A stretch of DNA of 6,171 bases from an uncultured Collinsella sp. (lineage in GTDB: Bacteria > Actinomycetota > Coriobacteriia > Coriobacteriales > Coriobacteriaceae). Below the pieces are notes generated by a model. It did not search any database. It was not told the DNA's origin and saw only the letters and a program-made list of their open reading frames with translations. The position numbers were made by a program, and so were the translations under genes. Positions within the stretch are counted from its first letter, which is position 1; each line of letters begins with the position of its first letter. The stretch covers positions 1-6,171 of the forward strand of contig CAUDCB010000119.1 in assembly GCA_958447915.1 (NCBI GenBank), in the 5' to 3' direction. Shown piece after piece: positions 5,354 through 6,171 of this stretch.

Positions 5354-6112
5354 TCACTCCTCGCTCTGCGAATACGAAGCGTCAAGGATCTCCTGCGCGT
5401 AAGCGCGCTCCTCGGGCGTGAGCCGCGCCGTCTCAATCAGGTCGGGACGCCAGCGACAGGTGCGCTCGATGGCATTCTTGCGGCGCCAGGCATCGACCTT
5501 GGCGTGATCGCCGCTCACGAGCACCGGAGGAACGCCCTCGCCGTTGAACTCGGCGGGGCGGGTGTACTGCGCGTACTCGAGCAGGCCTCCGTCCTCGGCG
5601 GTCGAGAACGACTCGTCCACGTTGCTCATCTCGTCGCCCAGGGCGCCGGGAATCAGGCGTACGACGGCATCGGCAACGACCATAGCGGGAAGTTCGCCGC
5701 CCGTAAGCACATAGTCGCCGATCGACAGACGCTCGTCGGCATACGCATACGCGCGCTCGTCAACACCCTCGTAACGGCCGCACACAAACAGCAGGCGCTC
5801 ACTTTTGAGCAGGCGCTCGGCCACATGCTGCGTAAAAGGCTCGCCACAGGGGGTAAAGAACACCACAATAGGCTTGGGACCCTCTGCGCTAATGGCCTCG
5901 ATGGCCTCGGCGATAGGCTCGACCTTCATAAGCATGCCCTGCCCGCCGCCATACGGCTCGTCATCGACGGTGCGATGGCGGTCGTGCGTCCAATCGCGCA
6001 GGTTATAGGCCTTAAAATCAAAAAGGCCGGCCTTACGGGCGCGGCCCAAGATCGATGTGGACATGACGGGCTCAAACATCTCGGGAAAGACCGAAAGGGT
6101 CTCGATCAGCAT
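5354..6112 (-). CDS. trmD: tRNA (guanine-N1)-methyltransferase
   Basis: TrmD uses S-adenosylmethionine to methylate N1 of G37, next to the anticodon of tRNAs with a G at position 36, which prevents +1 frameshifts. The 252 residues fit the family (about 240-260). The N-terminus LSVFPEMFEPV (residues 6-16) is typical. DEPYGGGQGMLMK is at 51-63. The SPOUT trefoil-knot motifs are GRYEGVDER (112-120) and SIGDYVLTGGELPAMVVADAVVR (130-152), with LLEYAQYTRP at 177-186. The loop before that reads NVDESFSTAEDGG and is a few residues longer than in E. coli; the usual catalytic aspartate position appears to hold glutamate (E167), with an aspartate just before it. The ATG at 6112 has GGGAGG (6123-6118) 5 bases upstream. 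The gene lies 10 bases after the probable rimM stop and overlaps or abuts lepB. Confidence 0.97.
   Translation of the reverse strand: MLIETLSVFPEMFEPVMSTSILGRARKAGLFDFKAYNLRDWTHDRHRTVDDEPYGGGQGMLMKVEPIAEAIEAISAEGPKPIVVFFTPCGEPFTQHVAERLLKSERLLFVCGRYEGVDERAYAYADERLSIGDYVLTGGELPAMVVADAVVRLIPGALGDEMSNVDESFSTAEDGGLLEYAQYTRPAEFNGEGVPPVLVSGDHAKVDAWRRKNAIERTCRWRPDLIETARLTPEERAYAQEILDASYSQSEE
5357..5361 (-). promoter_or_regulatory. Ribosome binding site that decides the lepB start
   Basis: AGGAG lies inside the last codons of trmD, 5 bases before the ATG at 5351-5349. Its last G is the first base of the alternative GTG start (5357-5355), which therefore cannot use it properly. Confidence 0.6.
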
Positions 6113-6122
6113 GTTTACCTCC

Positions 6123-6171
6123 CTACTTGTCCATATCGATCAAGCCATCCATCACGTGGACGGAAATTGTT
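6123..6171 (-). CDS. rimM: 3' end of probable ribosome maturation factor RimM (runs off the right edge)
   Basis: Fifteen codons and a TAG stop are visible, reading TISVHVMDGLIDMDK. The pattern of beta-branched residues followed by (D/E)GL(I/L)(D/E) resembles the C-terminal strand of the RimM PRC-barrel domain, which binds ribosomal protein uS19 during 30S maturation. The position 10 bases upstream of trmD on the same strand matches the widely conserved rimM-trmD order. The fragment is too short to identify from sequence alone; the call rests mainly on gene order. Confidence 0.55.
   Translation of the reverse strand, partial: TISVHVMDGLIDMDK

Noticed and set aside
5355..5357. GTG as the lepB start
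   Set aside because: The AGGAG that would serve it overlaps the GTG itself, whereas the same site is well spaced for the ATG at 5351. The difference is two residues.
5019..5402. A 127-codon plus-strand frame opposite lepB and the trmD end
   Set aside because: It runs across the junction of two well-identified genes on the other strand and is rich in His, Asp and Arg, as expected for an antisense shadow.

Overview
The window is a stretch of bacterial housekeeping chromosome in which every supported gene lies on the minus strand, so transcription runs from high to low coordinates. In transcription order the genes are: the 3' end of a probable rimM (cut by the right edge), trmD, lepB, glyQ, glyS, the PPDK regulatory protein gene (ppsR), and the 5' part of ppdK (cut by the left edge). 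The protein sequences, the GC-rich coding (roughly 60% by eye), the two-subunit glycyl-tRNA synthetase and the PPDK/PPSR pair suggest an anaerobic gut actinobacterium of the Coriobacteriia, most like Collinsella. That assignment is inferred from family resemblance; there is no 16S gene or other direct marker here.

Layout: rimM ends 10 bases before trmD. trmD and lepB meet at a stop/start junction. 59 bases separate lepB from glyQ. glyQ and glyS are 3 bases apart. glyS and ppsR are 34 bases apart. This packing looks like one or two operons covering ribosome and tRNA maturation, protein export and glycine charging, with the PPDK regulator as the last gene of the run. Only the 297-base gap between ppsR and ppdK (510-806) is a substantial intergenic region. 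It is AT-richer than the genes and holds an inverted/direct-repeat element just after ppsR, helically phased TTTACC-type repeats, a weak extended -10 candidate, a leader with competing hairpins, and a hairpin next to the ppdK ribosome binding site.

Functionally, RimM, TrmD, LepB and GlyQS serve translation and secretion. PPDK interconverts pyruvate and phosphoenolpyruvate, and PPSR switches PPDK off and on by reversible phosphorylation according to ADP and phosphate levels. I see no mobile element, CRISPR array, defence system, tRNA or rRNA. There is no convincing undescribed system. The most interesting material is the non-coding DNA around ppsR and ppdK and the glyS-ppsR-ppdK gene order.
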